Assembly: GCF_009389715.1 (NCBI RefSeq)
Contig: NC_052393.1
Location: forward strand, 2,728,001-2,792,000
Source of the DNA: Phoenix dactylifera
Lineage: Eukaryota; Streptophyta; Magnoliopsida; Arecales; Arecaceae
Direction: 5' to 3'
Length of the DNA: 64,000 nucleotides
Of this stretch, positions 10,633-21,206 are shown in pieces. The translations under genes and the position numbers were made by a program. A model generated the notes under the pieces. It made no database searches, had not been told where the DNA came from, and worked only from the letters and a program-made list of their open reading frames with translations. Every line of letters begins with the position of its first letter. Position 1 is the stretch's first letter.

Positions 10633-13505
10633 CAGAGGGGTCAGGCTGGATGCATTTCTCAAATCTTTGTTTTTGGACGTGCTTGCGTTCATAACTTTAT
10701 TTCTATGGATGGATGGATTCTGTCATAGCATCTGAAGCAAAGTCAGGTTTTTTTACATCTTCGTTCGAGTAATTTTCATAATGGCTCCTTTGAACCTTTC
10801 ACCAGCCTTTTGTGATGAGAGTTCTATGCACTTTGGACTTTAATTTTTGATAGACTCCGATAGTTAATGAATTATATTGGCCTGCATCTTCTGCGTTTGC
10901 AAAGTCGGCATTTATCGCAAATTCTGATTGCCATAGTTTTAGCAGCAGAACTTTTCAGGTGTTTGAAGGCTTGATATTATGTATCCAGTGACAGCATTTT
11001 TTGATGCTTGATTGTGCGGCCATTATGTGATCCCATTTAATTATTTTTGTTGAAATCTTACAAAACCAAATGATTTCTTTCCTGAGCATCAGTGGTTGGG
11101 TTTGCCTATATTGATACCCAAACCCAAAATATATGTCAGATTCCAATCCAAGTAAAACTCTGTGCCTGTACCTAGCATTAAACTCAAAAAAAGATTGGGT
11201 ATTGGGTTGGGATTCAAGTATAAATTAAATATTGAACATTTTTTTTCCTTTTTTTTAACTTTTAAAAAATTTGTTTAATGCATCAAAAGTACTAAATAAT
11301 GAATTGAGAAGCAAGACAAAAGATATTAATGTAAAAAAATATAAAAAATATATATCAAAAAGATTATATTTATTTTTTAAATTATTTCAGCATCCATGTA
11401 ACTAAAAAAAAAAAGATGAGAAAATCTTACAATAATCGAGCTTAACATAAACGTTAAATTACAGAAAATATATTATTAGAAGACTAATTTGTTAGTAACA
11501 ACTATTAGCTATAGCCGTGCATGTCATAAAATTTGGTTAAAAACCTGCTTATAATTTTAATACTTTATTTGATTATTTTTCTTGCTATGAATAAAAAGAA
11601 AAATCAGTATTATATATGAACATACATGTCCAATATATGTGTGCTTACAGGTATCTATATGTAATAATAAAGTCGGATATTGGGTTGCCGGTACGAATCT
11701 TCTTAAACCTAAACTCAACCAAATATGATTTTTGGTCTAATTTTCGGATCCAAATCCAACCCAATAGATTATTGATTTATATTTTATAAGCCGTTTCAGA
11801 TCATGTTAGTGGGTTCTGGGTCTCGATCGACGCCCCTATTTCCGAGAGCTTATGAACACTCCTGCATTAGGCTTTGGGGTTACCTATTTTTGTTCAGTTC
11901 TTGGTCTTTATGCCCTCCATGCTGAAATCCTTGCCTGTTTCGTCGGAAGTTTCTAAGCCTAAAAGCCTGTTTTGATATTCATGCATACTTGGTCCGAAAA
12001 TTCTGAGATCGGATCTAACTCTTCCAACACATATCTTCTAAACTATGTGCACATATTATATCTAATATTATAGGGTATGAAGCCTGATCTAGCCCATATC
12101 AATTGAACCTCTTTCAATCCATTTCTATAGGATGAAACAAAAGGCCAGGTGAGATCATTGCTTTTTTAAATTTCTATAGAATTCAGGCCGGCCTACTCTG
12201 AAAAAATTAACGTAAATACTGTGAAATGGGCCTTCACCTGGTCTGTGTTTTCGGAAATCCTAATGAATTACACGGAATAATCCAAACAGACCCTCAAAAA
12301 GAAAATTCCATGTGGTCTTTTTAAATAATGTTTTATTAGGTTCTTGTAGGTTACTTGTGGGTTTTTTGAGTGGTAGTGCTCGCCCAATGAGCCTAATGGC
12401 CATCCAATTTATTATCTCGTCATTTCTTAGTTGTGACGATAAATCTCGTTTCTATACATAGACTATAGAAGCAAGCTCACAAATCTTACATACTCGTGCC
12501 TCAACTAAGGAAAAATTATCAACCATATGCCCCAAATATAGAGCAGATTTTGCTCTTTGATTTGGTCTGAGTGGCTAGATCTTTGCAGCACTTGTATTCT
12601 TTGCCGAGCAAGCATCCATGCCTTATTTGTAAACCATAAGTAATTTCAATTGTAAAATTCATCAAATGGAAAGAAAAAAAAAGGAAAAAAAAATATCTAA
12701 GGCTACATTTTGCAATGTCATAATTTTTCTCAAAAAAATAGAAATAGAAATTTTAGTTCTTTTTTTAAGATCTTTGATAATAAAAAATATGTGTGGTTTG
12801 TCCGAAAAGGAAGATATACAAGGGATAGGGCCAACGACGTTGCTGGGAACAAGTAAGAGCTTGACGTTGGGTTGAGAGAGAAGCAAAAAGGAAGTTGGGA
12901 TAGGGCCGACGAGATAGCTGGAGATGAGAAATAGTTCAGCATCAAGCAAAAAGATAGCTCGGTATCAATCAAAGAGCCAGTGTGGTTGTATGGGAGCGAT
13001 AGGCCGAGAGTGAGATTTGAGGAAAGAAGAAATGTCAAAAGGCAAAGGATAAAAACCAACTTAAAAAAAAATATAAAAATAAAAAATTTTCGTCTTAATT
13101 TTTTTTAAAAATAATTGAAGTTGTTTAAATAATAAAATAGAAATAAAACAATCAAACATATTTTCTATATCAAAAAATTATATTTTTATTAAAAAAAAAA
13201 AGGCACCAAATAGATCTTCGAGACACATGTTATGACTTTCATTGCTGGACGAGTGAAGACAGCCCGATGGCGACTCCCACAGAACAAAGTGGTAGACTCT
13301 CCAAAGTGGAAGGCTCTCCGTTGACTCCATCATGCGTCGCACTGGAATGGCAATACCGTCCTACACGGCGGTTCGTCCCTGTAGTACTGCATCAAGATAA
13401 GCATTTGATAAATAGGCTTTATAAAAACAAACGGCTATGATTGACCGTATGTACGGCTCACAATGGTAGATCTCATAAAATATAATTTCTCCCAAAAATC
13501 CGACA
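10633..13505. other. gene-free stretch with repeat debris
   Basis: The first ~250 bp may be the old 3' UTR of the L18a fragment. 11090-11840 is rich in GGGTTGGG/CCCAACCC words and ends CGACGCCCCTA, which resembles a hAT-type end, but the partner end is not visible. 11940-12290 is bounded by GCCTGTTTTGAT and ATCCAAACAGACC, similar to common MITE ends. 13220-13400 is less AT-rich and contains no clear exon. Confidence 0.35.
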
Positions 13506-13694
13506 GCCCCCTCAGTGCTGGCTTCAGCGAATTAAGTTAACTGGACAGCTCATGCGATGTTCGATGCCTTCTTGTTTTCTACCTTATGTCATTTGATCCA
13601 ACAATCCGGTGCTCCCCCAAGTCCCACGCAAGACTTGACGTAGGTTGACTGAGTCGAGAAAAAAAAAAATTGCTCACCGGTGCTAACACTTTTC
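13506..13694 (+). repeat. left arm of a long inverted repeat
   Basis: About 190 bp that reappears in reverse complement at 16188-16374. Shared words in order are CCTCAGTGCTGGCTT, AACTGGACAGCTCATGCGAT, GTTTTCTACCT, CCAAGTCCCA, GGTTGACT and CCGGTGCT. The two arms flank a LINE tail and the second solo LTR. They may be the sub-terminal or captured part of a fold-back DNA transposon. Confidence 0.8.
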
Positions 13695-13861
13695 AAGCGT
13701 TGAAAAATAGTGACCAACAAGCGACGAAGCGTCGGCAACTAAAAGTGCTGCTAATTTAATTTTTGGCACGTATGTTATTAACATAGTAGAAAATGTTGGA
13801 AATATAATTACTAATATTTATAAACGTCGGCATATACATTAAAAACGACCGTATTATTTTT

Positions 13862-14150
13862 GAAGGTGATTTGGCTATAGTGGTTGAGTGGATCCAGAGG
13901 CGGAGACGTACAGGACCGATTGCTGATTCATGAGATTCCAAAGTTGCTGGAAGAGTGTGACTCCCATACGGCTTCACACGTATTCAGGGATGCTAACAGA
14001 ATGGTCGATTGGATGGCCTCCTATATGGCCTACCACTCCGATGGTTTTATCTGGATGGGCAGTAGGTCTGTACCAGGGCCATTACCTAGTGTTCTATTTT
14101 CTGATTTTGTTGGCCGCATCCGCACTCGTAGTGTATGAGCCGCCGTTGTA
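13862..14150 (+). mobile_element. LINE ORF2 3' fragment (RNase H-like tail)
   Basis: Translation gives GDLAIVVEWIQRRRRTG, a frame change, then HVFRDANRMVDWMASYMAYH and LFSDFVGRIRTRSV. This is the C-terminal RNase H-like domain found at the end of many plant L1-clade ORF2 proteins (consensus: ...H.YREAN..AD.LA...). It ends with TGAGCCGCCGTTGTAC and no poly(A). The same tail with the same 3' word occurs on the minus strand at 23943-24180, so both belong to one family. Broken by truncation at the 5' side and at least one frameshift near 13935. Confidence 0.75.
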
Positions 14151-14221
14151 CAATATATATATACATTAAAAGCATCGGCAATGCCTAAAACTGATGTAGT
14201 ATTTTTAGAAATAATTTCTTG

Positions 14222-14288
14222 ATAATGCCATACATATACATACATACATACATACATACATGCATACATATATATATATATATATATA
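14222..14288. repeat. (TACA)n/(TA)n microsatellite
   Basis: Alternating CATA units, then TA units, just before the second solo LTR. Confidence 0.9.
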
Positions 14289-14319
14289 AAGGTACAAAGA
14301 AATTTATGGGAATGAGCTC

Positions 14320-16172
14320 TGTGGAGTGATTGATAATACCCCAATTTGATTTTGATGAGACCAAAGCATTTGAGTATATTTTGTGTTATACTAATGAATT
14401 CAATCTAGTATCTCACGCAAAAATTATGAGAATCTTCTTTTGAGTGCATGTGGAAATCAGCTTAAGTCAAAGCTGAAACTCGAGTCGACTCCGGAGGATT
14501 ACGAATCGACTTCAAGTGTTTCAGATGTTCTGGCACAGGCTCGAGTGGACTCCGGCACACTGCGAGTCGACTCCAAATGAGAACAGACAGCATGACAGAA
14601 AGAAGAATCTCAGACCCTGTCACCGAGTCGACTCCAACGGTTTCGAGTCGACTCCGATGCTTACCAAGTCGACTCCCGACAGTTCCGAGTCAACTCCAAG
14701 GAGTAACAGACAGAAAGACAGAGAAGTGGTTTCTGGACCCTGTAACCGAGTCGACTCCAGAAGAATTCGAGTCGACTCCAACGTTTGGGGAGTCGACTCC
14801 TAAACAAGCAAGAGTCGACTCTCAGAGGAAAGCAAGACTAAAAGTCAGAGAACCAACTTCGGGCTCTGAGAGCCGAGTCGACTCCAACAAAGTACGAGTC
14901 GACTCCGAAGCAATTCAACTCAAAACACAGAGGAACATTTTTTCGGTCTCTGAGAGCCGAGTCGACTCCAACAAAGTGCGAGTCGACTCCGAGACAGCTC
15001 AGGTCAACAGACAGAGGATCGGGATATCAGGCTCTGAGAGCCGGTCGACTCCAAGAGAATCCGAGTCGACTCGAGGGAGTAAATCCGAAAGAAAGATCTC
15101 TGAAACCCTGAGAACGAGCCATCTCCAAAAGTGCCGAGTCAACTCCAGACATTGGCGAGTCGACTCCAGGTTTGGTCCGAATCGACTCCAGGTCGGGACA
15201 GCACTTTAATTCAAATCCTGAACAGTTGCCGAGTCGTCTCTAGTAAAGCATGAGTGGATTCCTGCAACAGGCGAGTCGACTCCAGATCGCGCGAGTCGAC
15301 TCCGATCTGAACGGACATACTGTCAGGATGTGCAGACTGTACAGAACGGCTACAAATCTGTGTCTAACGGCTATATTTCAAAAAGGACTGCATAAATAGC
15401 CACAGTAAACAGTAGTAGACACCAAGAGAGCTATTCCATTCAAACAAAAAGGGTTTTCCACCTACCAAAGGCTCTCAAGAGTAAATACAAGAGAAAGAAG
15501 GAAGAAGTGCATTGAACTCCATCCAACAAACTCTTTCCTTCGCATTCAAGGCTTTCCTTCTGATAGCAAATCTTCAGCACACTCAAAGAGGAGTCTCAGA
15601 GTTCGAGAAGCCCCTTCTTCCTCTTCTACTTTATTCATATTGTTCATATTTGCTTTTTAAGAAGCTTTCCCTGTACTCTTTCCAAACTGTTTCTCTTACT
15701 TGATTCAATCAGGGATTGAATCAAGGGTGTTAAGGTTGGTTGGTGAGCTGAAGTTAAAACCAACGGTGTAGGGTTCGATTGTGATCCCGAAAAAACAATC
15801 GGGTGGTTCTAGTCGGTGAGCCTGTGAAAACCGACCGAGTTCGTTGTGATCTCGTGAAAACAACAAGTTGGGTTGTGAACTTGTAAAACAACCGGCTGTA
15901 ATCCAAGGAATTATAGAGAACTCCCAAGTGAAGCTTGGGGAGTGGACGTAGGAGCAAGGGTTAGCTCCGAACCACTATAAAACCTCTTGTGTTTGTAATT
16001 GGTTCATTGTCTCTTCCATCCCCTTCATTCACTACAACTAGTAATCTAATTAATTTGCTTGCAATAAGTGTTAATTAGTTACTAATTAAGTTTTTTTATT
16101 GCAATTATTACTTAAAACCCAATTCACCCCCCCCCCCTCCCCCCCCCTCCTGGATTGTCTCCTTGGGCAACA
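14320..16172 (+). mobile_element. solo LTR, Ty1-copia type (Sirevirus/SIRE-like), 1853 bp
   Basis: Starts TGTGGAGTGATTGATAATACC's TG and ends CCTTGGGCAACA, flanked by a perfect 5-bp duplication AGCTC (14315-14319 and 16173-16177). There is no internal region, so it is a solo LTR. The 3' part has GTGGACGTAGGAGC...CTCCGAACCACTATAAA (about 15941-15980) and CCCAATTCACCCCCC (about 16118), both typical of SIRE-lineage copia LTRs. Length also fits that lineage. U3 carries a palindrome array (14478-15303). It shares the GGACGTAGG motif and the palindrome core with the solo LTR at 557-1496, yet the two are otherwise different in length and sequence, so they are related families, not copies. It is inserted beside the right arm of the 13.5/16.2-kb inverted repeat and is therefore younger than it. 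Confidence 0.85.
14478..15303. repeat. dispersed palindrome array CGAGTCGACTCC in LTR U3
   Basis: More than twenty copies of (C)GAGTCGACTCC or one-base variants, usually in pairs 14-17 bp apart, separated by 50-80 bp spacers with recurring CTCTGAGAGCCGAGTCG and CAGACAGA words. The core GAGTCGACTC is palindromic. The spacing produces long open frames full of RVDS/ESTP peptides, which I treat as a by-product. Confidence 0.85.
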
Positions 16173-16187
16173 AGCTCCAAAGGGGAA

Positions 16188-16374
16188 TAAAAGTGCCAGC
16201 ACCGGGGAGTAATTTTTTTTTTTCGACTGAGTCAACCGACGTCCAGTCTTCCTGGGACTTGGTAGAGAACCAGGTTGTGAGATCGAAGGACATGAGGTAG
16301 AAAACGAGAAGGCGTCGAACATCGCATGAGCTGTCCAGTTTACTTAATTGACCAAAGCCAGCACTGAGGGAGCT
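16188..16374 (-). repeat. right arm of the long inverted repeat
   Basis: Reverse complement of 13506-13694 with roughly 80-85% identity by eye. Just outside it the block ATGCATGAGCTGTCCAGTTTA repeats once more at 16379, a short local duplication. Confidence 0.8.
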
Positions 16375-16739
16375 ATCGATGCATGAGCTGTCCAGTTTAC
16401 AAAATTTCAGCGTAGACTACTGGAAGTTATCGATGCAAGGTTATAATGTTCAACTTTATCCACATATCATTTTTTTGTCGATGCATTTCTTTTTTCTTGT
16501 GGTTATTCTTATCTGGCTTTCCTCCTATTTCAGTCAACTGCCAGACTCCTTGGGTCCTATTTCATGTTTTCCCATTTCTTATGCATATAATTTGGAAAAT
16601 TGCTATTATATAACAATCCGAAGCTTTAAATATGTTTAGAATAAAATTTAAGTCAAAATCTAAATAAAAGGAATATTCTGGACTTATCGTGGATGAAGGC
16701 TAGCTAATATCTGCAACGAAGGCAGTAGATCGGAGCAGG

Positions 16740-17006
16740 CTGGCTTATAAGCGTCGTCTTAATCTGGCTCATTTTCTTCTGACGACACTTATAACAGTCG
16801 TCTTAAACCAATCCTTGGCTTCCCACGATACTTATAAGCGTCGTCTTAATATTTGTTTCCGACGATGTTTATAAGCGTCATCTTAGTTTAATTCCTGACG
16901 ACACTACTAAAAAGCGTCGGCAAATTTTGACGCAAGAGCTAAATTACCGATGTTTCTATCTAGCGTCGGCATATATATGTCGGCAATTTCGAATTTTTCT
17001 GTAGTA
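16740..17006. mobile_element. probable CACTA (En/Spm-like) element end with sub-terminal repeats
   Basis: Six or more copies of TATAAGCGTCGTCTTA or its variants (16745, 16790, 16829, 16868 and others) and three GCGTCGGCA words, followed by GAATTTTTCTGTAGTA ending at 17006. Read on the other strand this is TACTACAGAAAAATTC, one base from the canonical CACTACAAGAAAA-type terminus. Dense short sub-terminal repeats before such an end are a CACTA hallmark. GCGTCGGCA also appears at 13727 and CGTCGGCATATA at 13826, so the other end may lie near 13.7 kb. No transposase is seen; it is a non-autonomous or deleted copy. Confidence 0.5.
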
Positions 17007-17650
17007 AAATTTTGTTAAATAGTCATGAACATTTTGTGAATAAATTTGTTTGTAAGCGACCTAAAATTAGGGAGTCCTTGATTAATTAGTTCATGTCCAA
17101 ATAATGGTTAGGAGAATCGTATGGCTAAGAAAACAATAACAAGTTTTTTTAAAAAATTATTATTGAGGAGGGATAGGGAGGACCCACCATATTATAGTAA
17201 ATTACCCAGATGGAAATATTGTGGGGTGAGGGATTCTTCAATATTTTGAAGAATATTATTAATTAGTATGCATGCCCAAGACCATCTGATTGAATTAAAA
17301 ATCTGATTGTTCTTGCTGTAATCTGATCCAAGAGCCCATGGATATTGCCTATGGACGACCAGGATAATTTCGTTCATCAATTACTTCATGAAGCATTAAT
17401 TTGATTTCTGTTACATTCAAATGCATTAGTGTGGAAGAAGACTTCTAACACATCCTCGCTGTCTTCTTTGAGAACACCAACACATCCTTGCTGTCAAGCA
17501 TGCATATGTTGGTGATCGATCCACTCTGTTCCGGTCAACCGACCTACGTTCTTCTCCAAGACTACCCCACAAGGTTACAAATTTTTCCCACTATATATAT
17601 ATATGTGTGTGTAATCTTGGGTAACGTAGGTCTCATTGCTCAATAGAAGC
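17007..17650. other. upstream region of the 210-aa membrane protein gene
   Basis: AT-rich and without an exon. A TATA-like run (CTATATATATATATG, 17591-17605) lies 46-60 bases before the start codon and could serve as the core promoter. Confidence 0.45.
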
Positions 17651-18283
17651 ATGGAGTCGTACTACTCGTCCTCGTCATATGAGAAGATGGAGAGGTCGTA
17701 CTTCGTAGTAGTAGCAACGCAAGACCACCACTTTCATCATATTATTGCATCACAACAGGAGCTCAAGTTCATGTCATACCTCGGCAAAGTTTCTAGTACT
17801 GCAAGGTCCACACCATGCCGTGGTTTAGGTATCCATGGATCATGCCCTCGATGGTACATTCTGGTGGTGGTGATCTTGTTCATGGTCCTTGCACTGGCCA
17901 CTCACCTGACCCTGCAAGGCACTGGTATGTGGAAAGATGGTAGGGCCATTTTCATTGCACGTAATTCCAATTCTGCTCTTCTGCTTGCCGTGTGTGCACC
18001 AGTCGTTTTGCTCACCTTGGCTGTGGCTCTGTTTCTGTGGAAATGTTCATCTAGAAAAATTATGGGTGGCGTGATTGTGTTCCTACCGTGTGCCGTGCTT
18101 GCGTTGGTGGCTCTCACTTACAAGATAGGATTGGTTCCAAGCTTAAGCATCATGTTGCCTTCATTGCCTTTAACTTACTTGTTTCGCAAATTCTGCCGAA
18201 GGGGAAACAGAGGGTTCGTTCAGCGCTCAAGGTGGGCACGGGAGGGAGCTGCACTCGAACCAGAGCTTGATCTCTCCATATAG
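17651..18283 (+). CDS. small multi-pass membrane protein, unknown function (210 aa)
   Basis: An intronless frame from ATG 17651 (MESYYSSSSYEKMERSYF) to TAG 18283. I chose this ATG because it is the first in frame after a TATA-like run. The first 65 residues are Ser/Tyr- and His-rich and soluble. Then come hydrophobic segments at about residues 69-88, 109-130 and 138-158, perhaps a fourth at 160-178, and a basic tail with RRGNRG and an acidic end (EPELDLSI). The body is much less AT-rich than its flanks and avoids stops over its whole length, which supports real coding. I recognise no family. Likely an integral membrane protein of plasma or endomembranes (inference from the segments only). The neighbouring minus-strand gene at 20511-20966 also encodes a small membrane protein, but I see no sequence kinship. 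Confidence 0.6.
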   Translation: MESYYSSSSYEKMERSYFVVVATQDHHFHHIIASQQELKFMSYLGKVSSTARSTPCRGLGIHGSCPRWYILVVVILFMVLALATHLTLQGTGMWKDGRAIFIARNSNSALLLAVCAPVVLLTLAVALFLWKCSSRKIMGGVIVFLPCAVLALVALTYKIGLVPSLSIMLPSLPLTYLFRKFCRRGNRGFVQRSRWAREGAALEPELDLSI

Positions 18284-20510
18284 AAGTGCAGCAAACTCAT
18301 GTCTCCAGTGTCTTCATGGCACCCCTCCTTCTTAATCATACGTAAGACAACAATGCATGCTCATGATTCCCTGAAGAACATGGTAATGCGTGGGCAAGAA
18401 AGAGGAAGGAAAGAAAGGGTTATGCACATAAAAAAGTTTTGAAGCATTACACGCGCATGCAGACGTGCGATAGCTATATTGTAATTAAGAAAATACTATT
18501 TTTTTAATATAACTTTCTTATAAGTTTGTAGCCTGTATATGGGTAATATGTTTTCGTTTTGTCGGCCTATCGTGGATATGTAAGAGTAATAAGGAGGCGA
18601 AAAATGGAGACTTGATTAGTATAGCCTACACCCCTCTACTTGGTGATCAAAGATTTCAGTTTTGATTCTTAATCAGATGATGATGTGTCTGAAAAATCTA
18701 AACCCAGGGTCTCCCTTCTTTTCTCTCATAAAATTTGAGGGAAAAAAAAGAAATAATGAGCCATGATGAAACCGCACTAAAAGCGAGTGTGGAAGAGAAA
18801 TGAAGGAGGCGGAAGCACACTTTTTCATGGTTTTATAGTTATAATAGTAGTGTGCTTTGAGTTTTTATATCATGTTTGACTAAGTTTTATAGACCATGGA
18901 TTCGTTTTGACTAGGTCTTGTGGTTCTTGGAGTTGTTCTTTGCTTTGATGAATTGGATATCTTTGCTTGAGGGTCTGTTGGGTTAAGGTGCGTTTGTCAA
19001 CTGCAAGCTGGCTTCCATATCTTTTCCCCCTGCATAGCATCAGACACATGACTTGGATTGATAGAGTTGATACATAGTGTGTAGTGAGCCAATTTATTTA
19101 AGAATGGATAGTGCTGATACATGTCTTTAGTGAGCCAATTTGTTCAAGAATGGAAGTATGATACTGGTATATATATACCTAGCTAGGCTGCTCGCAACCT
19201 GCCACCTCTGGTTTGAGAGGTTGGGCTTTGGTGCAAGTCCCGGCAGTATGGTTTGCTCCGAGTTAAGATTTCATTCTGAACCCATTTTATGGTTTTCTAA
19301 TGTAATGGAACTAAAATGGTTATCCTATTTTTCTTGCATTGCACAGAAATTTATAGTCTTGGATATATATAAGGACCATTTCGTTTCAAGGTGTAATTTT
19401 CAATGTTGTACTTGACATCGAAGGTCATGCATGAAGCATCTACCGCTTGATCAGCATGGCGATTTTACTAGAGTTATAAGGCCAAAACTGTCAAGAAATA
19501 GTAGAATGGCATCATCTTAATTCTTGCTGTCTCTTATGTTGAGCTGAGCATGGATCCTCTATGGTGCATATTTGGATAGGCAACACACCGTCCATGTCAT
19601 GGACAACTATCATCCATCATATTGTTGTGGTGAAAATTTATGACATGGTTTGAGAGATGAGCGACAACCACTCATTTCTAAGATAGGCCACCGATTGGCC
19701 TCCCAAACATGCACGCGCGATCTTTTGTTGTGCAAAACGCGCACCGTAGAGGATCTGGCTTTCCTGCATCCTAGCCGAACTAAACGGCATCCCGAAGGAC
19801 CAGCTAGTCCGAAACATGGTGGATTCTCTATTATGTCTCCTTCTGGAAGAATGAGTTGGGGGATCTAGTTAGAGTTGTCTGAATATTTGATTCTAGTATT
19901 GTTTCTCTTGAGATCAAGGATCAAATTAAAGTTGTCTGAATATTTGATTCTAAATTGACGCAAGAATATCTTGACATAAGCCCTGTTCAGTCACTGGATT
20001 AGCATGGGAGAAGCCTCGAGATAAAGATTAGATGAGCTAATTAAGACACTTGGAAGTAAGGTACAAAGGCTACTGGCTTAGCTCTTCTATTTAGGGGCTA
20101 GTGAGTGATCTACATCACGGTGACGAGGGTGTAAATGATCATGGAAGGAGAGGCCATCCTTGAAACCTCCTAGATCGCAGCATTGCTAGAAGCCGAGAGC
20201 AACTTGAGATCAGGGAGACCTTAGGGCAAGGATGGTTTCTTGAAGAGGGCAGAAAAAAGAAGCGAGAAAAGAAGAGGTCAGAGATCTCAGGTTCATCATA
20301 TATCTCATCATATATATATCTATATTACGTAATAAAGTAAAGTAAAATCAGTGCTTAATAATCAATAGAAACCTAGGTAGGAGAAATTCCACCATGTTTC
20401 GCAGCTGTCCCCACGAGGCCATCGTGCATGGTGCAACACCGGCCATTACTCCATAGTCTCCATCCATCCATCGTCGCATCCTTAGGTACCAATGCTGCTC
20501 ACAGGAGGCC
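18284..20510. other. gene-free stretch
   Basis: After the stop codon a 3' UTR is likely. 19650-19868 and 20100-20290 have open stretches with element-like flavour but no recognisable domain. An 18-base phrase TTGTCTGAATATTTGATTCTA occurs twice at about 19877 and 19933, a short local duplication. No exon supported. Confidence 0.35.
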
Positions 20511-20966
20511 TCAGCTGGTGGTCTCACGGGAACCATCGCTCGAAACGCACAGGCCAAGCTCCGGCATGCATGGGTCTTGAACCAAAGGGATCAAGCGTGC
20601 GGCGCACAGGATATACACAGTCCACCGATACCGGACGTGCATGATAACTCCGGCAAGTGAAGCAAAGGTAGTTGATGCTGCAAAGAAAACAGCGATACCC
20701 TCCAAGGCCATGGCGACGGCAGCAAACCGATGCGGGAAAGTGTGGACTGCCAGCGCCGAGGAAAATAAGCCGATGGTGGAGAAGGCCAGGGCGTCCACCA
20801 ACTCCTGGCCACGGTTGCTCGCAAGGTAGGAAGACGCGAGAGCTAACATGGCGCCGAAGGCGACGACGTGCATGTCATCGCTCGAATGCCGGAGACTGGA
20901 TCGTATGCTTCTGGCGCTGGAAGCCCCACGCTCCGGTGGTTCCCCAACTCCATTGGAAAATAACAT
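20511..20966 (-). CDS. small membrane protein, unknown function (151 aa)
   Basis: An intronless minus-strand frame from ATG at 20966 (MLFSNGVGEPPERG) to the stop at 20511. The GC-rich body contrasts with the AT-rich flanks, as in monocot genes. Residues 1-30 are soluble, Ser/Arg-rich. Hydrophobic segments are seen at about 33-49, 57-75 and 81-108, then a conserved-looking VRYRWTVYILCAARLIP stretch and a polar tail. Upstream on the minus strand, AATAAATAAAG (about 21020) could be a TATA element about 50 bases before the ATG. I recognise no family. Open frames on the plus strand of the same segment are shadows of this GC-rich gene. Confidence 0.55.
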   Translation of the reverse strand: MLFSNGVGEPPERGASSARSIRSSLRHSSDDMHVVAFGAMLALASSYLASNRGQELVDALAFSTIGLFSSALAVHTFPHRFAAVAMALEGIAVFFAASTTFASLAGVIMHVRYRWTVYILCAARLIPLVQDPCMPELGLCVSSDGSRETTS

Positions 20967-21206
20967 GAACGAGTAGTATGGGCTAAGGAAATGGTGGAGG
21001 CCGTGCCCTGGTCTTTATTTATTATGTTCTTAAGTAACTGGTTTAGATGACAGGATTCAAGATTTCTCCATGGCGGCGTTGAATAGATGCCATGCACCGT
21101 CGGGGTCGTTACAAAGTGGGACACTAGATGGTTACTCGAAGTGGCTGCTGGATACAAGTTTCTTTTTTTTTTTTTTTTTGGTAGATGCTAGATAAAATTT
21201 TCTAAG

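Noticed and set aside
14516-15209. 210-aa and 95-aa frames rich in RVDS/ESTP
   Set aside because: By-product of the CGAGTCGACTCC array in LTR U3; the repeat keeps frames open in several phases.
20641-20968. plus-strand frames of 62 and 98 aa
   Set aside because: Shadows of the minus-strand 151-aa gene.
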